Shown in pieces: positions 1 to 10,322 of a stretch of 15,231 nucleotides of DNA. Every line of letters starts with the position of its first letter. The stretch's first letter is position 1. The DNA is from Hymenoscyphus infarciens (Eukaryota > Ascomycota > Leotiomycetes > Helotiales > Helotiaceae). Where the stretch lies: NCBI GenBank assembly GCA_001414345.1, contig LLCB01000634.1, positions 1 to 15,231 on the forward strand, given 5' to 3'. The notes under the pieces were generated by a model, which was not told the origin of the DNA, did not search any database, and saw only the letters and a program-made list of their open reading frames with translations. The position numbers and the translations under genes were made by a program.

Positions 1-35
1 AAGCTCTTTATTAATATAAAGGAATTAAATAATAG

Positions 36-69
36 CTACTTATATTCCTTCTACTATTAATATAAGTAG
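36..69. repeat. Short inverted repeat (11-bp arms)
   Basis: Positions 36-46 (CTACTTATATT) and 59-69 (AATATAAGTAG) are exact reverse complements separated by 12 bases. In such AT-rich sequence an 11-bp match over a short distance may be chance. No flanking target-site duplication or transposon end was recognised. Confidence 0.35.
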
Positions 70-330
70 TTCTACTTTAAGTTTATATTCTTAAAAATTA
101 ATAATAATAAGTAGCTAGCTAATATTTACTTAGAAAAGTCTTACTAAGAGAAGAAGAGAATCTATCTAATAGAGAAAAACCGTCTATCTAATAAAAAGAC
201 TAAAAGATAGTATTACGTCTCTATATAGCTAGATCTTACTTAGCTAAACCTAGATTATATTAAATAAGAATAAGAGAATCGTTCTATATTTCTAAATAAT
301 ATTAAGTCTAATCTAATATAGCTTACTACT

Positions 331-420
331 ATTAAGCCTACTACTATTGAGCCTACTATTATCAAGCCTACTACTATTAAGCCTACTATTATCAAGCTTA
401 CTATTATTAAATCTAATTCT
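331..420 (+). repeat. 15-bp tandem repeat, six units
   Basis: Six consecutive 15-base units start at 331, 346, 361, 376, 391 and 406. The first five are close copies of ATTAAGCCTACTACT and the sixth is diverged. In the frame that begins at position 331 the units encode I-K-P-T-T, I-E-P-T-I, I-K-P-T-T, I-K-P-T-I and I-K-L-T-I. The 15-base period keeps the reading phase, as expected for a repeat that expanded inside a gene before RIP. Two units keep ATC-AAG, that is, an unmutated CA. Proline repeats like this are usually flexible linkers, but the function here is unknown. Confidence 0.75.
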
Positions 421-1491
421 ATATTAAAGAATATAACTTACTAAAATCCTTCTACTTAAACTAATCTAGAAGAGCTTATAAGCTAGAATATAGTATAGTA
501 GACCTTCTTATAATAAGATATTCTTTTAATAATCGATTAAAGAAGGTATATTATATAAAAGATAACTAGTTAGAATTACATAATTATAAAGGATAATAAT
601 AGAGATAGTAAGATACTTTATTAAGAAAATTAATATTATAGTGCTTTTAATTTAAGATATTTAAAGCTAATAGATAACTAACTAATTAAAACTAAGTTAA
701 GTTCTAAAGTTAAGACTTAACTTAATAAATTAATTTAAGAATTTAAAACTATACTTTTTAAAATTATTAATTTTAAAGGAAAAGAGAGAGGAGATAAGAG
801 AAATAGAGTAAAACTTAATCTAGTATTAGACTATATTAGGAAAACTATATTACTATTTTAGTCTCTTATTATATAGTATTAATCTATATAGGATTTATTC
901 TAAGAAAGAATAAAGAATAAGATTCTAGATTAGTATAAAAAGATTAAAGAGAAGGATCTTAATAATTAATTTACTAGTAGTTATAATACTATATAGATGT
1001 GTAAGATATATAAATAACTTAGTAAGAATATATAAAAGGAATTAAAGTAAGAAGCTTAGAATAAGTATATAATACTATATAATATAGCTAATATAGATAA
1101 GAACCTTAAAATAGAGATTAGTAATTAGAGAAAGCTACTTAAGAATTATAGAAATAAAATTATTACTAAAGCTTAAGTATTTATTAGTAATTAGATAAGA
1201 GGAAAATTCCTACTTATAAGATATTAGCTAAAAGAAATAGATAGATATTCTAGTAAAGCACGGTTATAAAATAATATATTATATTATTAATAATAGTTAA
1301 TATAAAGATATTAATAAGACTAGAGTTCTTTATATAGCTATTAGATAAGATTTTAAGAATATAGTAGATAAAGTAAGATATAGACTAAAAGTCTTCTATT
1401 TACTTATAATAACTAGAGAGTTTATAATAGATAATGCTCAACTACTAGCTATATAGAGACATTTATTAAAGTTTAGCCTCTATATCATAGC

Positions 1492-1573
1492 TACTAATAC
1501 TACTAATAATACTAATAACACTAATAATACTAATAATACTAATACTACTAATAATACTAATACTACTACTTCT
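1492..1573 (+). repeat. TAC/TAA trinucleotide tract
   Basis: The tract is built almost entirely from TAC and TAA triplets with one CAC. In the frame of the surrounding fossil gene it reads as alternating Tyr and stop, so before RIP it was probably a Tyr/Gln (or His/Gln) low-complexity run, with CAA changed to TAA and some CAC to TAC. The lone CAC near 1528 fits that ancestor. Such tracts occur in disordered protein regions. As DNA it is an impure microsatellite. Confidence 0.7.
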
Positions 1574-3058
1574 AGTATAGCTAGAAGAAAGGTTTTACTA
1601 TTATTAAAATTAAACTATAAAAACTAGTAAAAAGATATTAATATATAACTACTCTCTAGCTTTAATATAGCTACTTTAAGTTTATACTAAAAACTTCTTT
1701 AATAAGGAACTTAGTAATAGGTTCTAGAAGTAAGAGGTATTAAATTAATATATAGTAGAAGTAGACTAGATATTAAATCTATCTTATCTTATTATTAAAT
1801 AAAAACAAAACCGTTTCTAGAAATATAAGAGAAAATACATACTAGTATATTAGTAAAGAAGCTTATAATTTTTTTCTAAAGAAAATTAAACTAGAAAGAA
1901 GAATAATAAGAGAAAGGAAATAAATAACTATTTATAAGATTTAGGAGAAAATTAAATATAATTTATACTATCTAGTATTAATTCCTCTAATAATCCTAAG
2001 TTCTACTACTAACCTTACTACTTACTATATACTCTATCTTACCTATTATTATCTTACTTATACTATACTATATATATAGAATTAACTATAACTAAATATA
2101 ATATAAAAAAGTTATAACGTATATAATTATAGAATTTTAATTAAGATAAATACTAAGAAGAAACAAAAACATATAAAATAAATAAGCTTTAATTATAATT
2201 ATTTATATTAATAGCTACCTTTATATATTAATAAGAAAAAATATTAATAAAAGTAATAATACCTTTATTCTATCCTTCTAGATATATATAGCTAATTATC
2301 TATATAAGAGATTTAAGCCTAATACTAAAGATTATTAAATTTATACTATAACTCTAAGTAGAAGACTCTATTCTTCTACTTAAAGGGCTAAATATTACGC
2401 TTTTTAAAAGTATAATATACTATTATTTAGATTATTAGGCTTAAACTATTTACTATCTTATAAGAGAGAAGTAAATAACTTTTAATTTTATTTTATAAGG
2501 CTATTTATATATTATAATTATTAACCTTACTTAATTATTATCTATTTATATTAAATCTAGGTAATTTATAACCTTATATCCTCTAATTATAAAAGAGTAA
2601 CTAAATAAAGAATCCTATATATCTAATATATCTCTTCTAAGATCCTAGAAAACCTTAGAGTAAAATAATAAGTATAGAAAAAGAAAAGAGAAGAGTAAAA
2701 GTTACTTCTTAACTAGATTTACTAGTTAACTAGAAACTTCCTAGAATAATAAAATCCTAAGATATTTATAGGTTTAACTTAGAGATATAGGTAGGTTTAT
2801 AGTTCCTATAATACTAGGTCTTCTAAGTAAATTAGAAAAGGAGTTACTAGGTTAATAAGGGATTTAGAGTAGATCTAGAAAGAATTAACTAAATTTATAA
2901 GTAAGAAAACTATATAAACTTTAAAGTATTAGATTTTTAGATTATATATTACTAATAATAGACGTAAAAGTAGATAAGGTAGCTATAAACGTATATATTC
3001 TTATAGTAGTTATATTAGTATTATTATTAGAGGCTTTAATAATAAAGGGATTATTAGC

Positions 3059-3200
3059 TCTAGTATAAGATCTAGTATAAGATCTACTATAAGATCTAGT
3101 ATAAGATCTACTATAAGATCTACTATAAGATCTACTATAAGATCTAGTATAAGATCTACTATAAGATTTACTACTATAAGATTTACTACTATAAGATCTA
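3059..3200. repeat. 12-bp tandem repeat with AGATCT core
   Basis: About ten consecutive 12-base units of the form TATAAGATCTAC or TATAAGATCTAG occupy 3059-3170, followed by two 15-base variants that carry an extra ACT (about 3166-3196). Each unit holds the palindrome AGATCT. A period of 12 keeps reading phase on either strand: the minus strand gives R-S-Y-S or R-S-Y-T, and plus frame 1 gives Q/Y-Y-K-I. The lengthening from 12 to 15 bases also keeps phase, which supports expansion inside a coding region. Units alternate irregularly between C and G at the last base, a difference that RIP does not explain. Confidence 0.75.
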
Positions 3201-4168
3201 GATAGAGATCTAGCTTACTTATAACCTTTAGTAATAATCCTTTCTAGAGGAATATAATCTAAGAGATTATTAAGAAATAGCTTAAACTCGATAGCCTAGT
3301 TTAGAATATACTAATATTTCTTAAGAAAGTTTATTATATTAGATTTAGTCTTAATATTATAATAATAAAGATTAGCTTTATAGAAAATAGCTAATAGTAT
3401 ATAGAAAGGTAAGTAAGAAAGCTTATAAGTAAGTACTTTATTATCTCCTTTCTAGTAAATAGTAATTATTACTAACTTAGATAAGATAAAAATACTAAAA
3501 ATAATACTATAATAATACTTAGTAGAGAGAATAAGGAATATAGTAGAGATTTTAAGTGTTTATATTTATAGTTATAATAGAATACTATATTTATAATAAG
3601 CTATGCTAGTACTAGCTTTTTAATATTAAAGCTTTCTGTTCTCTTCTTATTAGCTATATAATTTCTATTCTTTATTTATAAATATAAGAAGAACTTTTAT
3701 TATAGCTATATATTTACTTATATTCGAGTTCTTAAGTACTTTAAGATAGTAGTTATTAGTACCTTATATAAAACGTTTAAATATATACTTTATAGAAATA
3801 TTATATTATAGACTTATTACCTTAGACTTCTATAACTCCTTAATATTTTTAGATAAATTCTATCTAGTTTTAGAGTATTATAGTACTACCTTAGAACTGT
3901 TAAGCTATTATTGATTAGCTATCTAGGTAATGCTCTACTATCTAAGATGCTTTTCTATAATGTTAACTCTTTTTATATAAATCTTTTAAGTATCTAAAAC
4001 TATTACTTATTTACCTTTAATTATTATAGTTAATTTATTCTATTTAGCGCTATTGTTAAGTTCTTTTCTTATACTTTTTATAGTATCTAGTATTATTTCT
4101 AGAGTACTCGATTCTTAGAAAATATTATAAATATAGGCTTATATTATATGTATTTTCTTACTATACTA

Positions 4169-4228
4169 AATAACGTTTCCTCTATCTTTAGTAGAAAAAA
4201 TCTTATTTTATATTAGCTAAACGTTATT
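4169..4228. repeat. Inverted repeat, 10-bp arms with retained CpG
   Basis: AATAACGTTT at 4169-4178 and AAACGTTATT at 4219-4228 are exact reverse complements separated by 40 bases. Each arm holds an ACGT with an intact CpG. No known transposon terminus was recognised, so this may be chance or the remnant of a small element. Confidence 0.3.
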
Positions 4229-4248
4229 ATTTAGCCTAGTTATAGGAC

Positions 4249-5170
4249 CTTAAAGAGTAGGAGAAGCGTCTACTATTTTAAGTATAAACGCTAGATAGTA
4301 CTAAGATAGAAGTATCTAATATATATAAGAAGCTGATATTAAGAAGCTTAAGAGTACTTATAAAGCTAGGAATATAAGGGAGAAGTGAGATAGTCTAGGA
4401 AGGTATAGCACGTTTAGCTAATATTTATTTTATTTATTTCCTTAATTTAGAGAGATTACGTTTTATAAGAGGAGCTTATACTAAGTTAGTTATTAACTTT
4501 ATAAGGAAAGAATTACTCTTATAGGTATACTTATACTAAGCTTTACTTTTAATATTAATAGAAAGGTAGAGATACTATCGCGGCGTAGTAGTAGTAATAA
4601 GAGACTAAAGAATGAATTAAAATCTAAGTATTCTAGCTAGTAATACTTAAGTTAGAAGTCTAGATTATAGCTATCTCTTTATAGAATATATATATAGTTA
4701 AGAAGTTAAGATATATTATTAGAAGCCTAGAAAGAGAAAGGCGTAACTTTAGTTACTTTAGCGTACTAAATACCTATAGCGACTTTAATAACCTTAACTT
4801 TATTATATTAGGTACTTATAGTAACTATAATAACACGTTTTAGTATACGTTCTATAGGTTCCTATTCTAGAGAGTTAATATAACTTACTATAATAAGGTT
4901 ATTTATAGCTTAGAATTTAAGGTCTTAATTAATTAGTATAGAGAGTTGATTAATTAAGTAGTAGTTATAGGAGTTATAATTATAAGAGGCTTAGCTATAA
5001 GAGAAAGAGTCTAAATCATAGGTGTTAAGATTATTAAAATAAGAGATAGATATAGAGAATACTTATAATATCTTAAAAGAGGAGTAATTAAGTAAGTTAT
5101 ATTTATTAGAGTATAATATAATAATATAGTAAGAGAAGGTTAAGTATTAAGAGTAAAGTAGAAACTATAT
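4249..5170 (+). pseudogene. Fossil reading frame, unidentified, basic and Gln-rich
   Basis: Plus frame 1 is unusually open at 4294-4680, with about 7 stops in roughly 150 codons. It reads as helical, basic sequence, for example S-L-R-V-L-I-K-L-G-I near 4345 and F-I-R-K-E-L-L-L near 4500. After about 4680 the frame continues with many TAA and TAG codons, consistent with a Gln-rich or Trp-containing C-terminal part, and reaches a short run that keeps unmutated codons (N-H-R-C near 5015). A CpG-rich pocket lies inside it at 4578-4585. No start codon or domain can be assigned. It overlaps the opposite-strand frame at 4249-4420, so at most one of the two is real there. Confidence 0.33.
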
Positions 5171-6800
5171 TAATCTTTATTCTTAAGATATACTCTTACT
5201 AATACTAGTATTATCTAACCCTCTATTATTAAGCTCTTAATAATTATTACCTCTAGTTGCTTATATTTACTTTTTACTTTTCTTGATTTATATAGTCTCT
5301 TTAAAGCTTAGTAGACTATCTTTTCTATAATCTCTACTATAATGCTACTAAGTAAGTATAAGTCTCTATATAAATTTATTAGTAAGGCTTTTAATAAGTT
5401 AGTAGAGAGTGTTCTAACCTTTCTATACTTGTTTTTCTCTATAGTGTTAATATAGTATTAAGAGTAGTCTATTAAGTTATTTATATATTAGGTCTTATTA
5501 ATACTCTAGAAAGCCTAGTATTAAGATAGTAATCGAACTTTTACTCTATCTATTATAAGAGGTACTAAGATAATTAATATAAAAGTAAGAATAAAGAAAA
5601 CTATACCCTAGTTAAATTTAAATATTCTATAATATAGAGAGCTTATATATATAGTAGTAACAACGCTATATATATACTCTTTCTAGCTTTAGTTATCTCT
5701 AGCTTTAATATACTTTATTTATCTAGTATAGATCTAAGATTATAATAAGATATAGAGGCTTACTTAAGCTTAGTTTCTTAATTTCTTAATAGTTCTTATA
5801 TTATAATAATTCTAGTATTTATTAGATTAGAATAATAAAGATAGAGAAAAGATAGTAAGAAACCTAATCTACTTAGGCTACTAGGAAAGTATAAGTTATA
5901 TTATAATTTACTATAAATCTATAGAAATATATATCTATTCCTTATAGCTATCTTTTTAATATCTTAACATTCTAGAGTATCTCTAAATAACTAAGGTTAT
6001 TTTAGAAATAGAACTTATTATAAGGTTATCTTAGAAATAATAATTACTATAAGATAGTCTTAAATATTATTTTATAGAGATAGTAAGATAAAGTATTCTA
6101 ATATTGCTCCTTTTAGAGAAGATTAATACTATTATTATATTCTTCTTATTTTAGTAAAACTATTAATCTATTATAGTAATTCTTTTTATATTAAAGCTTC
6201 CTTTATTAGAAAAATACCTTTATCTTTTCTTTATAAAACCTTCTATTCTTTCTAGCCTTATTTTATACTCTAATTTAAATCTAATCAGAGTCTATATTAT
6301 ATAAAAGTAATAGTTATATAATAAAGTAATTCTACTCTTAGATTAGTATTATACTAGTAGTAGTAAGCTTTCCTTAAATAATAATTTCCTAGATATAGTT
6401 ATTTATCTTATTATCTTAGGTATTTAGTATTATAATAGGAATAAGAGAGTAGGTAATATATTAAGCTAAAGTATATATAACTCTACTCTTTTATAGTATC
6501 TATAAATTATAATTAATTAATTTTCTTAACTTTAGATAAAGTATATTTATTTATAAATAATCTAATTATCTTTTAGGTTTTAATAGTTTATAAGAGAACT
6601 AATAGAGGGTAATAGGAAACAGAAACCTATAAGGGATTTAAAGACTTATTAGTATATAAAGAAATAGTTATAATATTACTAGAAATGTTATTTAAGAAGG
6701 TTTTATTAGTTTTTATAATAATATTTAAAAAGTTAGTAGTATAGTAATTAACTATATCTAAAAAAGAGTATAATAAGAGATTAAGTAAGACTATTATTAT
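5170..6800. other. RIP-mutated stretch without recognisable gene
   Basis: No convincing reading frame stands out. A weak plus frame 2 run occupies about 6107-6440 (about 9 stops in 112 codons), with Leu/Ile-rich, membrane-like residues, but such strings are expected in AT-rich DNA. A 29-bp direct repeat lies at 5993-6050. No RNA gene or transposon end was seen. Confidence 0.5.
5993..6050. repeat. 29-bp imperfect direct repeat, two units
   Basis: The units 5993-6021 and 6022-6050 both begin AAGGTTAT, followed by TTTAGAAATA and CTTAGAAATA respectively, and both end in a TTAxTAT-type run. The second differs by a handful of bases. It is a simple tandem duplication without known function. Confidence 0.6.
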
Positions 6801-8035
6801 ATAAGTTATAATTAGAGTAAGAGAACTAATAGTAGGCTTTATTATAAATAATATAAGTTCTAGTATTAGAACTTATTATAGTATAAAACGTACTCTATTA
6901 TTACTATAATTCTAGTATAAGAACTTTTTCTCTTTTTTACTATATTATCTAAATTTTTATTTTTATATTTTTATCTAAAGATATTCTTCTTTTATCTTTT
7001 ATCTTTTTTATTATAACTCTCTTTCTCTTAAGTCTATTATATATTTATTATTAAAACCTTTATTATTATAAGAGTAAGCTTTATTATAAAAGTAAGTCTT
7101 ATTAAAATTCTATTTTATAAGAAAAATCCTATTTTATAAGAAAAATCCTATTATAAGTCTCTTATTATAAGTCTTTTAGAATAAGAACTTTTTAATAATA
7201 TTATCTTTTTATAAAATCCTCTTAATACTAAACAAATATACTATATATATAGTATCTTAAGAATACTTTCTAAATAGTATATCTTTAGAGTTTTTTTTCT
7301 AGTTCTTTTTCTCTTTATTTAGTATTTTATAATAATTAAGAATTCTTAAAAATCTATACTAATAATACTCTTAATATAATAGATTAGTAATTACTTATAG
7401 TTATATATATAAAGAGATTAATAAGAGTAGAAGTAATATTTATTTTAATTTTATATTTAGTTAAGATTAATAAGATTATTATTATTAAATAGGTTCTTAT
7501 CTCTATTATTAATAATAAAGAGTTGTCTAAGAAGTCTTAGATAATTATAAAGAGTATTTAATATAAAATTAAAAAATATAAAGATAATTATTTAAATCTA
7601 TTCTTTTCTTATTTAGCTTATTTCTATTTATTTATATATATAACTTTTTATTCTATATTTAAATAGTAAAGTTAGAGGTCTTAGAAGACGTTTCTTAGTA
7701 TTATATAGAAGTGGTTTATAGCTACTTTTAGATTAGTAAATAGCTAGAGAGATAAGATATAAGTACTATTACTATATTATAAAGTTTCTCTACTCTCTTT
7801 TTAGATACCTTCTCTACTAACTTCTTACTACTACTTCTTCTTAATTAATTTAGCTCTATATAGGTATTATCTTAAATACTAATTTATTTTAGTTAATTAT
7901 CTTAAAAAATTCTCTTAGTAAATTATAGTAGTTAATTATCTTATATAAAAATAAGTATAATAAAAGAAAAAACCTTATCTTTTATTATACCTATTATTAA
8001 ATTAAAGACTTTTCTTTAAAACACGAGGTATTTAT
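6800..8035. other. Non-coding AT-rich spacer with pyrimidine-rich tracts
   Basis: The stretch contains long T/C-rich runs (about 6930-7030 and 7280-7320) and short homopolymers but no frame that reads better than its neighbours. A 19-bp direct repeat sits at 7110-7147. It looks like intergenic or untranslated sequence between fossil elements. No RNA gene or terminal repeat was recognised. Confidence 0.5.
7110..7147. repeat. 19-bp perfect direct repeat, two units
   Basis: CTATTTTATAAGAAAAATC occurs twice back to back (7110-7128 and 7129-7147), followed by a truncated third start (CTATTATAAG). The copies are identical, so the duplication is recent relative to RIP or was mutated identically. 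Confidence 0.8.
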
Positions 8036-8111
8036 AAGGCTTTCTTTAAAGTATAAGGCTTTCTTTAAAGTATAGAGCTTTCTTTAAAACATAAGGCTTT
8101 CTTTAAAAAAA
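8036..8111. repeat. 19-bp tandem repeat, four units, ending in an A run
   Basis: Units start at 8036, 8055, 8074 and 8093, each close to AAGGCTTTCTTTAAAGTAT. The third begins AGAGC and ends ACAT; the fourth runs into about ten A residues (to about 8114). A diverged copy of the core TTTCTTTAAAACAC lies just upstream, at about 8010-8024. The A run after the last copy could be a poly(A)-like retrotransposon tail or plain slippage. No LINE coding sequence was recognised next to it. Confidence 0.75.
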
Positions 8112-8740
8112 AAAAGAGTAGCTATATTTAGTACTACTTATTATATATAGCTAGTATTTATATACTAACAACTATATAATTAGGATGAATTTAGTATAGT
8201 AGTTATAGTCTTATAGTATAATTAATAGAAGATTTTTAAGAGAATTATACTAATTTCTAGCTAATTACCTTATATTATTTATTCTAAGTTAAGTATAAGA
8301 AAAGTAAAGAACCTAACTAGGCTTAAACTAAATATTACCTACTTCTCTCTTATATAATTTATTATTAAAAATAAACTAAGGGATTTTATAAATATAAAAG
8401 AAAGTAAAAGCATTACTAATAGTAATATATTAAAGACCTAATATCTAACTCTTATCTAGCTATAAGTAGTAATATAATTCTCTAGTCTATTATATAAAAA
8501 AGAAGAGAGGTCTCTTATATAGAAAAGAAGAGACGCTAGTAATATATAGGGTATTTATAAATAAGTAAAAGAGGGAAAAAAATAATAAATAATTTAAAAA
8601 GAAAGTTAACTAAGAAAGAACTTTTATATAATAACTTAGACTTAATCTTTATCTCTAAGTTTAGTAACTATATAGTATAATATTTAAAATATTAATATTA
8701 TATAGTTCCTTATAAGAAAGAATACCTAATTATTACTTCT
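8112..8740. other. RIP-mutated stretch without recognisable gene
   Basis: No frame is clearly more open than the others. The only structure seen is a 25-bp imperfect direct repeat at 8491-8540. Nothing resembling a promoter, RNA gene or transposon end can be supported. Confidence 0.45.
8491..8540. repeat. 25-bp imperfect direct repeat, two units
   Basis: The units 8491-8515 and 8516-8540 share the pattern TATATA, A-rich run, GAAGAGA. They diverge toward their 3' ends (GGTCTCT against CGCTAGT). This is a purine-rich tandem duplication of unknown role. Confidence 0.55.
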
Positions 8741-10030
8741 TCTTTAGATAAGTAAAGCTTTAAGCGTTTTTATATTTTAATATAGCGTTTTCTAGGAATA
8801 TAGGTTTTCTTATAATAATATAGTAGAATCGCCTAATATATAAGAAGGTATAAAGAACTATTAACTATAGAAGTCTATTTATAGATTCCTTAAAATATAG
8901 AGAATTACTAGCTACATGTTTTTCTATTACTATTATATTATGTTTTAGCTCTTAATATTTATAGTTAAAGACTATATTAACCTAGAGTCTTATAATACCT
9001 ACTAAGTTAATCTATTCTTTAAGAAAGTTTAAAGCTTTATCTATAAAACTTTATTAGAATAAGGCTAGCTATAATTAGATGTTAGAATAGAATAGATCTA
9101 TTATAAAGGTGTTTAAATCTTTATTATAATTACTAGTTAAGTTATTACTAGTAAGGTTATTATTAGTAAGATTATTATTAGTAAGATTGTTACTACTAAA
9201 GTTATTACTACTAAAGTCGTTACTACTAAAGTCGTTATTAATAAAGTATTTATTAGTAGAGTTATACTTAGTATAGAAATTATTAGTACTAATAGTAGTT
9301 AGTAAATCTAACTAATATATAGATATAGGTAACTATAGTAATTACTATTATTAGGTAGAGGTATTATAAGCGAGGTAGAGAGGGCTATCGTAGGTAATCT
9401 AAGAGGAGTTGTTATAGAAGCTTTAAGAGGTAATTCGAGGAGTTAAAGGAGTACTTATAATATTAGAAGTGGTATTTGCTATATTATTATATATAAAGTA
9501 AGCTTTATAACTCTTAGGTATAACAGCTATATACTAAGTATTATAGTAATTCGTTATAGAATTCAAGAGAGAAGTAGTAGTAGTAAGTAGCTATAGAAAA
9601 GAACTAGTTAGAATAAGTTAAAATATAAACTAATAACTTACTTATCTACTTATTAAGAAAGCGTTTCTACTATATAAGAGATAAACGAATCTAAGAGTTA
9701 TAGAAGATAGTAGACTATACTAGATTAGAATATCAAGGATTATATAAATGTTATTATTAATATACTAGTAAAAGACGTAGAAGTTTTACTTTATTAAAAC
9801 GCTAAAGAAAATAATTAATAAATATAAAGATAATAGATATTCTAAGATATACTATAGCGCCTATACCTAGTAATTAGAAGGTCTAAAATAACGAAACTAA
9901 GAATAAGATATAGAAAGGATAATTAATAAGTATACTTATAGTAAGTATAGTAAATTATTAATAGAGAGATAGAAGAGAGAGGTAGTTAGAGGAAGTTAAC
10001 CTCTACTAACCTACTAGCTATCTTAGCCCT
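8740..10030 (+). pseudogene. Fossil reading frame with V-V-T-T-K repeat, unidentified
   Basis: Plus frame 3 (codons starting at multiples of 3) carries a protein-like reading from about 8740 through a pentapeptide repeat at 9141-9275 and on to about 10030. The part at 9354-9600 is the most open, about 3 stops in 82 codons, and reads G-R-G-I-I-S-E-V-E-R-A-I-V-G-N-L. After 9600, stops reach roughly one in eight codons, consistent with a Gln-rich tail (I-Q-R-Q-Q-type runs once TAA and TAG are read as Gln). Two ATG triplets survive near 8917 and 8939. The end is taken where the sequence becomes pyrimidine-rich spacer. The family is unknown. It is followed in the same orientation by two further fossil frames, which suggests parts of one element or neighbouring elements. 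Confidence 0.35.
9141..9275 (+). repeat. 15-bp tandem repeat, nine units
   Basis: Nine 15-base units start at 9141 and every 15 bases to 9261. The early units resemble GTTATTACTAGTAAG and the middle ones GTTATTACTACTAAA. In the frame of the surrounding fossil gene they encode V-I-T-S-K, V-I-I-S-K, I-I-I-S-K, I-V-T-T-K, V-I-T-T-K, V-V-T-T-K and V-V-I-N-K, then two diverged units. Lysine at every fifth residue with intact phase points to expansion while the sequence was still coding. The last two units are the most decayed. Confidence 0.75.
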
Positions 10031-10322
10031 ACGTTAGATTATATAACTACTAGCCTAGCTACGCTATATATCTTATCTACGCCTTTAGCTTCTTATAATT
10101 ATACGATTATATAATAACACTTATTCCTAGACTTTATTTATTATATAGTATATAAAACTCTATTAGTATTTTTATATATAATATTTTTATGTTAAAGAGA
10201 TACTAATATATAGTTTTTTTTAATATACTCTACTTAACTTACTTTTAAACCTTTACCTTTTACCTTTACTTAACTATACTTAATATAATATTATAATAAC
10301 TTCCTTCTTATCTAAACCCGCT
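10030..10322. other. Spacer between two fossil frames
   Basis: The stretch after 10030 loses the frame pattern and becomes rich in T/A homopolymers (10150-10220) and then pyrimidine-rich with a short repeated CTTTACCTTTTACCTTTACTT-like run near 10240-10272. It resembles an intergenic or untranslated region. No promoter or terminator motif can be supported. Confidence 0.4.

Larger units (their letters stand above)
1..2960 (+). pseudogene. Fossil reading frame, unidentified, Gln/Lys-rich
   Basis: Read from position 1 in steps of three, this stretch gives a continuous protein-like frame broken only by TAA and TAG, which fit former Gln or Trp codons. In 1-330 this frame has about 10 stops, against about 12 and 18 in the other two + frames. 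It contains a pentapeptide repeat of the I-K-P-T-T type (331-420), a Lys/Glu/Gln-rich part that could once have been helical (about 900-1250), and a Tyr/Gln tract (1492-1573). One short run near 2160-2175 keeps unmutated CAA and CAT codons in frame. Stop density is near 10% of codons in places, so the call rests more on repeat phase and residue pattern than on openness. The frame is cut by the window start. I recognise no family; a dead transposon protein is the likeliest origin. Confidence 0.3.
2940..4420 (-). pseudogene. Fossil reading frame with Arg-Ser-Tyr-Ser repeat, unidentified
   Basis: On the minus strand one frame (codons covering plus triplets that start at position 2 modulo 3) runs without a shift from about 4420 to the repeat near 3200-3059 and on to about 2940. 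Interruptions are TAA or TAG, roughly 37 in 490 codons, mostly fitting lost Gln or Trp. Protein-like runs include P-T-L-stop-G-P-I-T-R near 4240, I-E-F-K-L-F-L-N-N near 3270 and P-L-E-R-I-I-T-K-G-Y-K just before the repeat. The repeat reads R-S-Y-S and R-S-Y-T, and if RIP turned CAT into TAT it may once have been R-S-H-S. No family is recognised. The stop rate is only a little below what this composition would give, and a + strand frame competes with it at about 4249-4420. Confidence 0.3.

Noticed and set aside
2940..4420. pogo/Fot1-type transposase or NLR N-terminal domain
   Set aside because: A few Lys/Glu/Leu-rich runs are reminiscent, but no DDE triad, helix-turn-helix or P-loop could be seen, so a family name would be invention.
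4249..5170. Tyrosine-recombinase (DUF3435, Starship captain-type) relic
   Set aside because: The basic helical reading raised the idea, but I could not locate the catalytic Arg-His-Arg-Tyr set or any stretch that I could match with confidence.
6107..6440. Leu/Ile-rich plus-strand frame as a membrane protein relic
   Set aside because: About 9 stops in 112 codons is close to background, and Leu/Ile/Tyr strings are what AT-rich DNA gives by default.
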